Source: an uncultured Pelagibacteraceae bacterium (GTDB taxonomy: Bacteria; Pseudomonadota; Alphaproteobacteria; Pelagibacterales; Pelagibacteraceae). From it: a stretch of 64,000 nt of DNA. Location: the NCBI GenBank assembly GCA_902611145.1, contig CACLYO010000001.1, forward strand, positions 79,501-143,500, given 5' to 3'. The notes under the pieces were generated by a model. That model had not been told where the DNA came from. It searched no databases and was given only the letters and a program-made list of their open reading frames with translations. Both the position numbers and the translations under genes were made by a program. Of the stretch, positions 1-7,776 are shown piece after piece (position 1 is the stretch's first letter; each line of letters begins with the position of its first letter).

Positions 1-109
1 TAATTAAAATATTCTGTTTTTTAAAAAAATTATCAAATTTTTTTAGTAATCTAATAATATTTAAACCTTCATTGAAAGTTGGTAGGACGTAAAAAATTTT
101 ATTTTTCAT
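1..109 (-). CDS. Glycosyltransferase family 2, N-terminal fragment (runs off window)
   Basis: Only the first 36 codons are inside the window; the gene continues beyond base 1. The reverse-strand reading begins ATG-Lys-Asn-Lys and quickly gives a beta strand ending in the motif VLPTFNEG, the usual nucleotide-binding start of GT-A fold family 2 glycosyltransferases (dolichyl-phosphate mannosyltransferase type). It overlaps the end of wecB by 11 bases on the same strand, so the two are likely co-transcribed. The acceptor and sugar cannot be inferred from this fragment. The family call rests on one short motif plus a surface-glycan neighbourhood. Confidence 0.6.
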   Translation of the reverse strand, partial: MKNKIFYVLPTFNEGLNIIRLLKKFDNFFKKQNILI

Positions 110-1175
110 TTTTTTTTATCAATATCTTTAAAATTTTTTTACTTACTGATTTACCATAAGGGTTACTCCATTTTTTTTTTGTTTTTATCATATTTAAAAT
201 ACCTTTTTTTATGTTCTTGGACTTATATCCAACCAATATATTAGATTTAATTAATAAAGTTTCTGGTCTTTCGGTATTTTTTCTTATAGTTACACAGGGC
301 CTATTTAAAATACAGGCTTCTTCCTGAATACCACCAGAGTCAGTTAATATTAGTTTTGAATTTTTTTGCAATGAAAGTGATTTAAAATAACTGCAAGGTC
401 TTATAATTATTAAATTTTCATAATTTTTTATTTTTAATTTAGCAATTTTTTTTTCTGTTCTTGGATGTATCGGAAAAATTATTTTAATATTTAAAAATTT
501 TGATACTTTTATAAGAGTTTTAACTATTTTTTTAAATCTATGAGCTTTATCAACAGTTTCTGGCCTGTGAAGAGTTAAAAAAAAATATTTTTTTAAATTG
601 TTAATTTTTTTTATTAAATGCTTATTATTTTTAATTGTATCAGAAATAGTATTACCAACTATATATATTTTATTTTTATCTATTTTTTCATTTATAAGAT
701 TTTTTTTTGCAATTTGCGTAGGAGCAAACAGTATATCGCTCAATTTATCAGCTGTAATTCTATTTATTTCTTCTGGCATTTTTTTGTCAAAAGATCTTAT
801 GCCAGCTTCTACATGAACAAGCTTTGATTGAATTTTATTCTTTATTTTTTTATAAGCCAAAGCTGATGCCAGAACAGAATTAGTATCACCCTGATTAATT
901 ATATAATCAGGATTAATTAATTTATACAGTTTAACTAACTTATTTACTGCTTTATTTAAAAAATTTTTATTATAATTTTTTTTGGTATTAATATTTAAAA
1001 AGTAGTTTGGTTTCACTCTTAAATCTTTAAAAAATTGCCCTTCCATATTAAATTTAAAATGTTGACCTGTATGTATTATTGAAATTTTAAGTTTTTTTTT
1101 TTTACATAATTTAATTAATGGAGATAGTTTTATTATCTCTGGTCTAGTTCCAAGCACGAAGCAAATATTTATCAT
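99..1175 (-). CDS. wecB: UDP-N-acetylglucosamine 2-epimerase (non-hydrolysing)
   Basis: Interconverts UDP-GlcNAc and UDP-ManNAc in the cytoplasm, feeding surface polysaccharide synthesis. The 358 residues are close to the usual family length. Visible motifs in order are GTRPEIIK (residues 9-16), HTGQH (35-39), QGDTN with Asp97, VHVEAGIRS with Glu123, PEEINR with Glu136, LTLHRPE with His203, then PIHPRT and TDSGGIQEE toward the C-terminus. These match the catalytic and UDP-binding residues known for E. coli WecB. It is divergent from the GDP-fucose synthase-like gene and followed by a glycosyltransferase, so it sits in a glycan cluster. All key residues are intact. Confidence 0.93.
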   Translation of the reverse strand: MINICFVLGTRPEIIKLSPLIKLCKKKKLKISIIHTGQHFKFNMEGQFFKDLRVKPNYFLNINTKKNYNKNFLNKAVNKLVKLYKLINPDYIINQGDTNSVLASALAYKKIKNKIQSKLVHVEAGIRSFDKKMPEEINRITADKLSDILFAPTQIAKKNLINEKIDKNKIYIVGNTISDTIKNNKHLIKKINNLKKYFFLTLHRPETVDKAHRFKKIVKTLIKVSKFLNIKIIFPIHPRTEKKIAKLKIKNYENLIIIRPCSYFKSLSLQKNSKLILTDSGGIQEEACILNRPCVTIRKNTERPETLLIKSNILVGYKSKNIKKGILNMIKTKKKWSNPYGKSVSKKILKILIKKNEK

Positions 1176-1249
1176 AAAAAAAATAATGATATATTATATA
1201 AGTTTTTTCTGGAGATTTATCTATATAATTGATAGTCATTATCAGAAAC
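1176..1249. promoter_or_regulatory. Divergent promoter region, wecB / fcl-like gene
   Basis: The 74-base gap between divergent genes has a perfect TATAAT at 1224-1229 on the plus strand, 20 bases before the fcl ATG. It also has a TATAAT on the minus strand at 1198-1193, about 17 bases before the wecB ATG. Neither has a good TTGACA at 16-18 bases. In such AT-rich sequence a chance TATAAT is quite possible, so confidence is modest. Confidence 0.4.
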
Positions 1250-2164
1250 ATGAAGATTTTTTTAGCAGGTCATAAAGGTTTAGTTGGTTCAGCAATTTTA
1301 AGAAAATTAAAACAAAAAAATTTTAAAAATATTATTACTGCTGATAGAAAAAAATTAGATTTACTTGATCAAAAAAAAGTTTATGATTTTTTAAAAAGGC
1401 ATAAACCAAATATAGTAATAATTGCTGCCGCAAAAGTGGGTGGAGTTTTAAATAATAGTAGACATGGAGCAGATTTTATTTATGAAAATTTACAAATACA
1501 AAATAATTTAATTCATGGTAGTTTTATTAATAAAGTAAAAAAACTTATTTTTCTTGGTTCTAGTTGTATATATCCAAAAAATTCAAAACTACCTATTAAA
1601 GAAGATTATTTACTAAATGGAAAATTAGAGGAAACAAATGAACCTTATGCCATATCTAAAATTGCAGGAATTAAAATGTGTGAAGCTTTTAACAAACAAT
1701 ATAATACGAATTACTTATGCTTAATGCCAGCTAACACATATGGTCCAAATGATAATTATAATCTTCTAGACTCACATTTTTTTCCAGCTTTAATTAGAAA
1801 AGCGCACGAGTGTAAGTTAAGAAATAAAAAAAGTATTGAAATTTGGGGCTCTGGTAAACCATTAAGGGAATTAATATTTGTAGATGATATCGCCGATGCA
1901 TGTATTTATTTTATGACAAAAAAAATTAAATATTCTTTAGTAAATATTGGTACTGGCAAGCATATGACAATTAAAAAATATATTAACTTTTTATTAAAGA
2001 AATTAAATTTAAAAGTTAAAATAAAATTTAATAAGTCTAGACCTGACGGTGTTTATAAGAAAGTATTAGACGTTAATAGAGCTAAAAAGTTAGGATGGAA
2101 AGCTAAAATAAATTTGGATAAGGGTTTTGATATTACTTACAGAAACTTTTTAAAGAAATACTAA
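1250..2164 (+). CDS. fcl: GDP-L-fucose synthase-like NAD(P)-dependent epimerase/reductase
   Basis: Predicted to convert GDP-4-keto-6-deoxymannose to GDP-L-fucose. It is an extended SDR: the Rossmann motif GHKGLVGS lies at residues 7-14, the catalytic serine region FLGSSCIYP at 101-109, and the Tyr-x3-Lys pair YAISK at 133-137. This is followed by the GDP-fucose synthase signature PANTYGPND and SHFFPALIRK. I chose ATG 1250 (304 residues) because an upstream TTG at 1229 adds only seven residues before the Rossmann strand. The next gene starts inside its stop (TAATG), indicating coupling. No GDP-mannose 4,6-dehydratase is in view; it could lie left of the window. A related GDP-colitose-type reductase is an alternative. 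Confidence 0.8.
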   Translation: MKIFLAGHKGLVGSAILRKLKQKNFKNIITADRKKLDLLDQKKVYDFLKRHKPNIVIIAAAKVGGVLNNSRHGADFIYENLQIQNNLIHGSFINKVKKLIFLGSSCIYPKNSKLPIKEDYLLNGKLEETNEPYAISKIAGIKMCEAFNKQYNTNYLCLMPANTYGPNDNYNLLDSHFFPALIRKAHECKLRNKKSIEIWGSGKPLRELIFVDDIADACIYFMTKKIKYSLVNIGTGKHMTIKKYINFLLKKLNLKVKIKFNKSRPDGVYKKVLDVNRAKKLGWKAKINLDKGFDITYRNFLKKY

Positions 2165-3045
2165 TGAAAAATATAATTGTAATAACGGGTGGAGCCGGTT
2201 TTGTTGGTTCAAATTTAGTTAGTTCGTTATTAAAAAAAACAAAATATAGAATTATTTCGATAGATAATTATAGTTCTGGTTCAAAAAAAAATCATATAAA
2301 AAATTCTAGAGTAAAGTATTTGAATTCTCATACAAAAAATATTGCAAATCTTTTAAAAAAACCCAAAAAAATACATACGATTTTTCATTTTGGAGAATTT
2401 GCAAGAATTTACCAAAGTTTTTTACAAATGGACAAATGTTTAGAATCAAATTCAATTGGAACAAATGCAGTTTTTAATTTTTGTTTAATTAACAAAATAA
2501 AACTTATTTATAGTGCTACATCAGCATCCTTGGGAAATAAAGGAAAAGATAAAAATCTATCTCCATATGCATTTACCAAAGCAAAAAATTTAGAATTGTT
2601 AGAAAATTTAAAAAAGTGGTTTAAATTTAAATTTGAAATAATTTATTTTTATAACGTTTATGGACCCAATCAAATTACAACAGGAAAGATGGCTACAGTA
2701 ATTGGTATATTTGAAAATAGTTATAAAAAAAAAAATTTTTTACCCGTTGTTAAACCTGGAACTCAATCAAGAAGATTTACACATATTGATGATACAATAA
2801 ATATTTGTTATATGGCTTGGAAAAAAAATTTATGTAGACATTACAGTATTTCTCATAAAAAAAGTTATACCATATATGAGGTTGCCAGAATGTTTAAAAA
2901 AAAAATAAAATTTTTACCAAAACGAGCTGGAGAAAGATACGCGTCTGCATTATCTAATATGAATCTTTCAAACCGAGTATACAAACACTTTGGAAAAAAA
3001 AAATTGAAAGATTATGTAAGTGAATTCATTGAAAAACAAAGATAA
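2164..3045 (+). CDS. NAD-dependent epimerase/dehydratase (UDP-glucose 4-epimerase-like)
   Basis: Nucleotide-sugar modifying extended SDR of 293 residues. The NAD motif GGAGFVGS is at residues 9-16, Asp34 ends the second beta strand (usual for NAD), SATSAS carries the catalytic serine/threonine near 118-122, and YAFTK gives Tyr135 and Lys139. FYNVYGPNQ follows, as in GalE and dTDP-glucose dehydratase relatives. The exact substrate is unclear: the FGEFARI segment differs from standard GalE. It is translationally coupled to the preceding gene (TAATG) and is the last protein gene before 5S rRNA. Confidence 0.8.
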   Translation: MKNIIVITGGAGFVGSNLVSSLLKKTKYRIISIDNYSSGSKKNHIKNSRVKYLNSHTKNIANLLKKPKKIHTIFHFGEFARIYQSFLQMDKCLESNSIGTNAVFNFCLINKIKLIYSATSASLGNKGKDKNLSPYAFTKAKNLELLENLKKWFKFKFEIIYFYNVYGPNQITTGKMATVIGIFENSYKKKNFLPVVKPGTQSRRFTHIDDTINICYMAWKKNLCRHYSISHKKSYTIYEVARMFKKKIKFLPKRAGERYASALSNMNLSNRVYKHFGKKKLKDYVSEFIEKQR

Positions 3046-3052
3046 TTTGCAA

Positions 3053-3080
3053 TTGCTTTTTTATTTTTTTTTAATATAAA
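3053..3080 (+). promoter_or_regulatory. Candidate promoter for 5S rRNA
   Basis: Only 39 bases separate the epimerase stop from the 5S gene. They contain TTGCTT (3053-3058) and TATAAA (3075-3080) with a 16-base spacer, placing a start site near the mature 5S 5' end. The -35 match is weak (3 of 6). A separate promoter is expected if the 5S is not co-transcribed with 16S-23S, but read-through from the sugar genes is also possible. Confidence 0.35.
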
Positions 3081-3084
3081 TTCC

Positions 3085-3203
3085 TTGCCTGGTGATTATT
3101 GCGAAGGTGTAATACCCGATCCCATTCCGAACTCGGAAGTCAAGCCCTTCTGCGCCGATGGTACTTTGTCTTAAGACATGGAAGAGTAGGACGTTGCCAG
3201 GCT
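3085..3203 (+). rRNA. rrf: 5S ribosomal RNA
   Basis: About 119 bases of recognisable 5S sequence, including the conserved CCCGATCCCATTCCGAACTC core and the GGAAGAGTAGGACG 3' region. The terminal helix pairs GCCTGG (3087-3092) with CCAGGC (3197-3202). No 16S, 23S or tRNA-Ile/Ala lies next to it; its upstream neighbours are nucleotide-sugar genes. This matches the published SAR11 arrangement in which hypervariable region 2 separates 5S from 16S-23S. End points are accurate to a few bases. Confidence 0.95.
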
Positions 3204-3981
3204 ACAAAAAAATACTTATCAAGTAAGTAATAAAATAATCAAAATTGTAAGTTCTCTTTTTTTTTAAAAAATAATAGAAATCATGTTGACATTTTCTTCT
3301 TTTCCAAAAATTTTTAGAAAAAATATTAAGATAAAGATCTCCTAAATTTCTATCATGTTTTCTCTTAAATGTGATTTGATCTAGTTGATTACTAACTTTA
3401 AAGTTAATTGAACAAAACAAAATCAATTGAACATCAATAGCTAAATATTTCCATTTATATGGATCAGATTTATTAAAAAAACTTTTAAGGATATTCTTTT
3501 TAATGGTTATTGAGCTTGTGCCATAAATTTGAGGCCAGTCAATTACTAGCTTTCTAAAAATATTATTTTTTTTGTATTTTTTAATTTTTAAGCTTATTTT
3601 TTTATCATTTTCATAAAGTAGAAAAGGAATATCTTGATTAAAAATAATATCACTACTTTTAATACATTCAGCCAATTTGTTTAATTTTTTATCTGAAAAT
3701 TTATCATCACCATCTAATAAACAAATATAATCACCTGATGCCTCTTTAAAACCTTGCTCAATTTTATGCATTTGATTCATTTCCGAGTGTTGAGAAGATT
3801 TTTCTATGTGAATATATTTAAAGTTTTTATGTAATTTAAACTTTTCTAAATTTAATTTTTTATCGGACGAATCTGCAACTATTACTTCAAAGTTCTCATA
3901 ATTTTGATTTAAGGTTGATAATATGCATTCATCAATATAATTAGCCTGGTTGTGACAATTAATTAATATACTGAACCTCAT
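3202..3981 (-). CDS. Glycosyltransferase family 2 protein
   Basis: A 259-residue GT-A glycosyltransferase. The N-terminus has the strand ending in INCHNQANYI, typical of family 2; VIVADSSD follows near residues 33-40, and the metal-binding acidic cluster is LLDGDD (Asp90, Asp92, Asp93). The rest is Lys-rich with no clear membrane segment. Donor and acceptor are unknown. It converges on 5S rRNA and its stop codon overlaps the last bases of the 5S gene. It is probably the outermost gene of the variable glycan region, now on the far side of 5S. Confidence 0.8.
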   Translation of the reverse strand: MRFSILINCHNQANYIDECILSTLNQNYENFEVIVADSSDKKLNLEKFKLHKNFKYIHIEKSSQHSEMNQMHKIEQGFKEASGDYICLLDGDDKFSDKKLNKLAECIKSSDIIFNQDIPFLLYENDKKISLKIKKYKKNNIFRKLVIDWPQIYGTSSITIKKNILKSFFNKSDPYKWKYLAIDVQLILFCSINFKVSNQLDQITFKRKHDRNLGDLYLNIFSKNFWKRRKCQHDFYYFLKKKRTYNFDYFITYLISIFL

Positions 3982-4074
3982 TTATTAAATTATTTAGCAT
4001 TTTTATTATTTAAGCAACGATTCTTTTATTGACCAAATAATATTAAATAAGTAAAAGTTCAAAAAAAAAATATA

Positions 4075-4200
4075 ATGAAAATCAAAAGTTCTTTAAAATC
4101 GTTAAAATCAAGAGATTTGAACTCTAAGTTAGTTAGAAGAAGGGGTAGAGTTTATATAATTAATAAAAAAAATCCAAAGTTTAAAGCTAGACAAAAATGA
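4075..4200 (+). CDS. rpmJ: 50S ribosomal protein L36 (bL36)
   Basis: A 41-residue basic protein beginning [14 protein letters not shown] and containing the near-invariant [15 protein letters not shown] block, so it is bL36. It has no Cys or His and is therefore the zinc-free form, usual in Alphaproteobacteria. A weak promoter, TTGACC (4029-4034) with TAAAAG 17 bases on, may drive it. The stop TGA overlaps the ATG of a tiny reading frame (ATGA), and the transhydrogenase operon follows closely. Confidence 0.95.
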   Translation: MKIKSSLKSLKSRDLNSKLVRRRGRVYIINKKNPKFKARQK

Positions 4201-4268
4201 TTTTGTTAGTAGCTGTCGCAGTTACTTTTTTTTATTTTCAGGTAATATTCTATTATTACAAGGTTTAG
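4197..4268 (+). CDS. Possible 23-residue membrane peptide between rpmJ and pntAA
   Basis: ATG at 4197 overlaps the rpmJ stop as ATGA. The frame runs 23 codons to TAG two bases before the pntAA ATG. The product ([16 protein letters not shown] followed by IFYYYKV) is almost wholly hydrophobic with one Lys near the end, so it could form a single membrane helix. Junction-to-junction coupling is what a real gene in this compact genome would show. Equally, a 23-codon frame may be chance, acting only as a leader for pntAA. I know of no named family for it. Confidence 0.35.
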   Translation: MILLVAVAVTFFYFQVIFYYYKV

Positions 4269-4270
4269 TT

Positions 4271-5359
4271 ATGATAATAAGCTCAACTTCAGAAAATAAG
4301 GATATAGAAAAGAGAATAGCTATTACTCCTGAAATTACAAAAAAATATATAAATTTAGGATTTCAAATACAATTAATCAAAAATTATGGAACACATTTAG
4401 GATTGAATGATTCACAATTTAAAGATGCCGGTGCAAAAATTATTAACGATGAGAAAGAATTATTAAATAATTCAAACATAGTTGTTCAACTAAATTTGCC
4501 AAAAGATAATCAGCATACAATGATGAAGGAAAATCAGATACTAATTGGCACATTTAATGCCTATCAAAATAAAGAAGAAATAAAAAATTTTTCTTCAAAA
4601 AATATAAATGTTTTTTCTCTAGAATTACTTCCTAGGATTACTAGAGCTCAATCGATGGACATACTTTCGTCTCAAGCTAATTTGGCCGGTTATAAAGCTG
4701 TAATAGAATCTTTTGCTTATTTTGAAAAAGCAATACCAATGATGATGACAGCCGCTGGCACAGTACCTGCAGCAAAAGTTTTAGTTGTGGGGGCTGGTGT
4801 AGCTGGATTACAAGCAATTGCTACGGCTAAAAGAATGGGAGCAATTGTTTTTGCTACAGATGTAAGGATGACTTCTAAAGAACAAGTGGAAAGTTTAGGA
4901 GGAAAATTTTTGACTGTTGAAGGTTCAGAAAATCTTGAAACTGAAGGTGGCTATGCAAAGGAAGCCTCAGATGATTTTAAAAAAAAACAAGAAGAACTTT
5001 TAGCAGAAACTTTAAAAAAAATAGATATTGTTATTTGTACTGCCCTAATACCTGGAAAAAAAGCGCCGTTAATTATTAAAGAAAACATGATTAATAATAT
5101 GCAGTCAGGCTCTATAATATATGATTTAGCTGCGTCGCAGGGTGGTAATACATCTTTTACAGAGGCTGATAAGATAGTTAACAAAAATGGTGTAAAAATT
5201 ATGGGTGAAAAAAATGTCTTAAATAAACTTCCAGTATCGGCATCAAATCTTTACGCTAAAAATTTATTTAATTTTATTTCAAATCTTTATGATAAAGAAA
5301 ATAAAAAAATAAACATTAATATGGAAGATGAAATAATTAAAAATACATTGGTAAAATAA
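4271..5359 (+). CDS. pntAA: Proton-translocating NAD(P) transhydrogenase, alpha-1 subunit (domain I)
   Basis: NAD(H)-binding peripheral domain of the membrane transhydrogenase that uses proton motive force to make NADPH from NADH. The 362 residues cover the alanine dehydrogenase/PNT N-terminal domain and the Rossmann domain. RAQSMD (residues 125-130) is a PNT signature and GAGVAG (174-179) binds the dinucleotide. The gene ends after domain I, so this is the three-gene arrangement (alpha-1, alpha-2, beta) common in Alphaproteobacteria. A three-base gap to pntAB indicates one operon. Confidence 0.95.
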   Translation: MIISSTSENKDIEKRIAITPEITKKYINLGFQIQLIKNYGTHLGLNDSQFKDAGAKIINDEKELLNNSNIVVQLNLPKDNQHTMMKENQILIGTFNAYQNKEEIKNFSSKNINVFSLELLPRITRAQSMDILSSQANLAGYKAVIESFAYFEKAIPMMMTAAGTVPAAKVLVVGAGVAGLQAIATAKRMGAIVFATDVRMTSKEQVESLGGKFLTVEGSENLETEGGYAKEASDDFKKKQEELLAETLKKIDIVICTALIPGKKAPLIIKENMINNMQSGSIIYDLAASQGGNTSFTEADKIVNKNGVKIMGEKNVLNKLPVSASNLYAKNLFNFISNLYDKENKKININMEDEIIKNTLVK

Positions 5360-5362
5360 ATT

Positions 5363-5671
5363 ATGGAAATTGATCCTTTTATATTTAGATTGAGCATTTT
5401 TATATTGTCTATATTTATTGGATATTATGTTGTATGGAGTGTAACTCCTTCACTACACACACCATTAATGTCAGTAACTAATGCTATTTCATCGGTAATT
5501 ATAGTTGGAGCAATTATAGCATCTTTAGCAGGTAATTCAGAAACTATTTTTAATGTAGCAAATATTTTTGGTTTTTTAGCAATTCTTTTAGCAGCGGTAA
5601 ATATTTTTGGAGGATTTTTAGTAACACAAAGAATGCTCGCAATGTACAAAAAGAAAAAAAAGGATAAATAA
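5363..5671 (+). CDS. pntAB: NAD(P) transhydrogenase, alpha-2 subunit (membrane)
   Basis: A 102-residue membrane protein with about three to four hydrophobic helices. It contains the conserved segment SVTPSLHTPLMSVTNAISS near residues 26-44, typical of the PntA C-terminal membrane domain, and ends in a Lys-rich cytoplasmic tail. It forms part of the proton channel together with the membrane domain of PntB. It sits three bases after pntAA and two before pntB. Confidence 0.95.
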   Translation: MEIDPFIFRLSIFILSIFIGYYVVWSVTPSLHTPLMSVTNAISSVIIVGAIIASLAGNSETIFNVANIFGFLAILLAAVNIFGGFLVTQRMLAMYKKKKKDK

Positions 5672-5673
5672 GT

Positions 5674-7068
5674 ATGTCAGCGAATTTGTTAGCAATTTTT
5701 TATTTAATTTCAGGAATATTATTTATTTTAGCCCTTAGAGGACTTTCATCACCAGAAACATCAAGACAAGGAAATTTTTTTGGAATTATTGGAATGGCAA
5801 TTGCCATTATTGTTACTTTTATTGCTGTTGGAAATTTTTCAATAGGTTTTTTATACATTTTATTTTTTTTATTAATTGGTGGATCGCTTGGAGCATTTAT
5901 TGCCTTTAAAATACCTATGACTGCAATGCCTGAACTTGTAGCTGGATTTCATAGTTTAGTTGGTTTGGCAGCAGTTTTTGTTGCCATATCTGCATTTTTA
6001 AATCCTGAAGTTTTTAGTTTAGGATCGGTAGGAAATATTAAAATTGCAAGTTTAATAGAAATGTCTTTAGGAGCTTCAATTGGAGCAATAACATTTACCG
6101 GATCAATAATAGCTTTTTTAAAACTGCGAGGAATAATGTCTGGAAATCCAATAACTTTTACAGGACAACATTATCTTAACTTATTGCTAGGCTTATCAGT
6201 AGTAGTATTAATTTTTTATCTTTGCAAAATGCAGTCAGATAATTTGTTTTGGTTAATAATTATAATTTCTTTTTTACTGGGAATTTTATTAATTATACCA
6301 ATTGGAGGCGCTGATATGCCTGTTGTAATTTCAATGTTAAATTCATACTCAGGTTGGGCTGCTGCTGGAATAGGTTTTACTTTAGAAAATACGGCCCTAA
6401 TAATTACTGGTGCATTGGTTGGATCTTCGGGTGCAATTTTATCATATATTATGTGCAAGGGTATGAACCGTTCTTTCTTCAATGTAATTTTAGGAGGGTT
6501 TGGTGGAACAGATCAATCTTCATCTGTAAAAAATAAAGAACAAAAACCTGTAAAAAATGGTAATGCAGATGATGCTGCTTTTTTAATGAAAAATGCATCA
6601 TCAGTAATTATAGTTCCAGGTTATGGTATGGCAGTTGCTCAAGCTCAACACGCACTGAGAGAAATGGTAGATTCTCTTAAAAAAAATGGTGTAAAAGTAT
6701 CCTATGCAATTCATCCAGTTGCAGGAAGAATGCCAGGTCATATGAATGTATTATTAGCAGAAGCTAATGTGCCATACGATGAAGTATTTGAATTAGAAGA
6801 AATAAATAATGATTTTTCAAATTGTGATGTAGCATACGTAATTGGTGCAAATGATGTTACAAATCCTATAGCTAAAACAGATCCACAAAGCCCAATTTAT
6901 GGAATGCCAATTTTGGATGTTGAAAAATCAAAATCAGTTTTATTTGTAAAAAGAAGTCTTTCACCAGGCTATGCTGGTATTGATAATGATTTATTTTATA
7001 GAGAAAATACACTAATGTTATTTGCTGATGCAAAAAAAATGACTGAAGACATAACTAAAAATTTATAG
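5674..7068 (+). CDS. pntB: NAD(P) transhydrogenase, beta subunit
   Basis: 464 residues: an N-terminal membrane domain of about eight or nine helices and a C-terminal NADP(H)-binding domain III. Signatures include TAMPELVAGFHSLVGLAA near residue 90, IPIGGADMPVV, then in domain III VPGYGMAVAQAQ, GRMPGHMNVLLAEA and VIGANDVTNP. It completes the transhydrogenase and carries the proton-coupled NADPH release site. The following transaldolase starts nine bases later, so NADPH and pentose-phosphate functions are linked on one transcript. Confidence 0.96.
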   Translation: MSANLLAIFYLISGILFILALRGLSSPETSRQGNFFGIIGMAIAIIVTFIAVGNFSIGFLYILFFLLIGGSLGAFIAFKIPMTAMPELVAGFHSLVGLAAVFVAISAFLNPEVFSLGSVGNIKIASLIEMSLGASIGAITFTGSIIAFLKLRGIMSGNPITFTGQHYLNLLLGLSVVVLIFYLCKMQSDNLFWLIIIISFLLGILLIIPIGGADMPVVISMLNSYSGWAAAGIGFTLENTALIITGALVGSSGAILSYIMCKGMNRSFFNVILGGFGGTDQSSSVKNKEQKPVKNGNADDAAFLMKNASSVIIVPGYGMAVAQAQHALREMVDSLKKNGVKVSYAIHPVAGRMPGHMNVLLAEANVPYDEVFELEEINNDFSNCDVAYVIGANDVTNPIAKTDPQSPIYGMPILDVEKSKSVLFVKRSLSPGYAGIDNDLFYRENTLMLFADAKKMTEDITKNL

Positions 7069-7077
7069 GATAAAATT

Positions 7078-7776
7078 TTGAGTGTAAAAATTTTTTGTGA
7101 TATTGCTGAATTAAATCAAATTAAAAAATTTAATAAAAAGAAAATTGTAAAGGGCTTTACAACTAACCCTAGTTTAATGAGAAAAGCTGGAGCAAAAGAT
7201 TATAAACTTTACTCAAAAAAAATCCTCAAAATTTGTAATAAAAAACCAGTTTCACTTGAAGTTTTTGCAGATGATTATTTTGGCATGAAGGAGCAGGCAA
7301 AAAAAATAAATACTTTGGGAAAAAATGTTTATGTAAAAATACCAGTTATTAATTCAAAAGGACAATTCACTGGTAAAGTAATAAATGAACTGAATAACCT
7401 AAATATTAAACTCAATATAACTGCAGTTTATACAGCTTCTCAGACCAAAAAAATTTTGAAACAAATCAATAAAAAAACTAAAGTTATAATATCTATTTTT
7501 GCAGGAAGGTCTGCCGACACAGGTAAAGATCCAATCCCAGAGTTTAAAAAAAGTTTAAAATTAGCAAAAAAATTTAAAAATGTAGAAATTTTATGGGCAA
7601 GTGTTCGAGAACCTTATAATTATACTCAAGCAAAACAATTAGGTTGTCATATTATTACTATTCCACCTAATATTATTGAAAAAATTGCAAGTTTTGGGAA
7701 ATCTTTTGATAAATTAACACTAGAAACTGTAAGGACATTTTTAATTGATAGTAAAAAATCAAAATTTAAAATTTAA
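7078..7776 (+). CDS. tal: Transaldolase (TalC/FSA-like small type)
   Basis: Transfers a dihydroxyacetone unit in the non-oxidative pentose phosphate pathway. The 232 residues fit the short TalC-type family. FCDIAE near residue 6 supplies the conserved Asp, GFTTNPSLM (26-34) is the family signature, and VKIPV contains Schiff-base Lys87. SIFAGRSADTG follows. The start is TTG with an AGGA ribosome-binding site seven bases upstream; no in-frame ATG precedes the conserved region. Its 3' end overlaps the next gene by 32 bases. A fructose-6-phosphate aldolase activity cannot be excluded from sequence alone. Confidence 0.88.
   Translation: MSVKIFCDIAELNQIKKFNKKKIVKGFTTNPSLMRKAGAKDYKLYSKKILKICNKKPVSLEVFADDYFGMKEQAKKINTLGKNVYVKIPVINSKGQFTGKVINELNNLNIKLNITAVYTASQTKKILKQINKKTKVIISIFAGRSADTGKDPIPEFKKSLKLAKKFKNVEILWASVREPYNYTQAKQLGCHIITIPPNIIEKIASFGKSFDKLTLETVRTFLIDSKKSKFKI

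Noticed and set aside
598-827. Open frames on the plus strand inside wecB
   Set aside because: They are antisense shadows of a gene with complete WecB motifs and have no family features.
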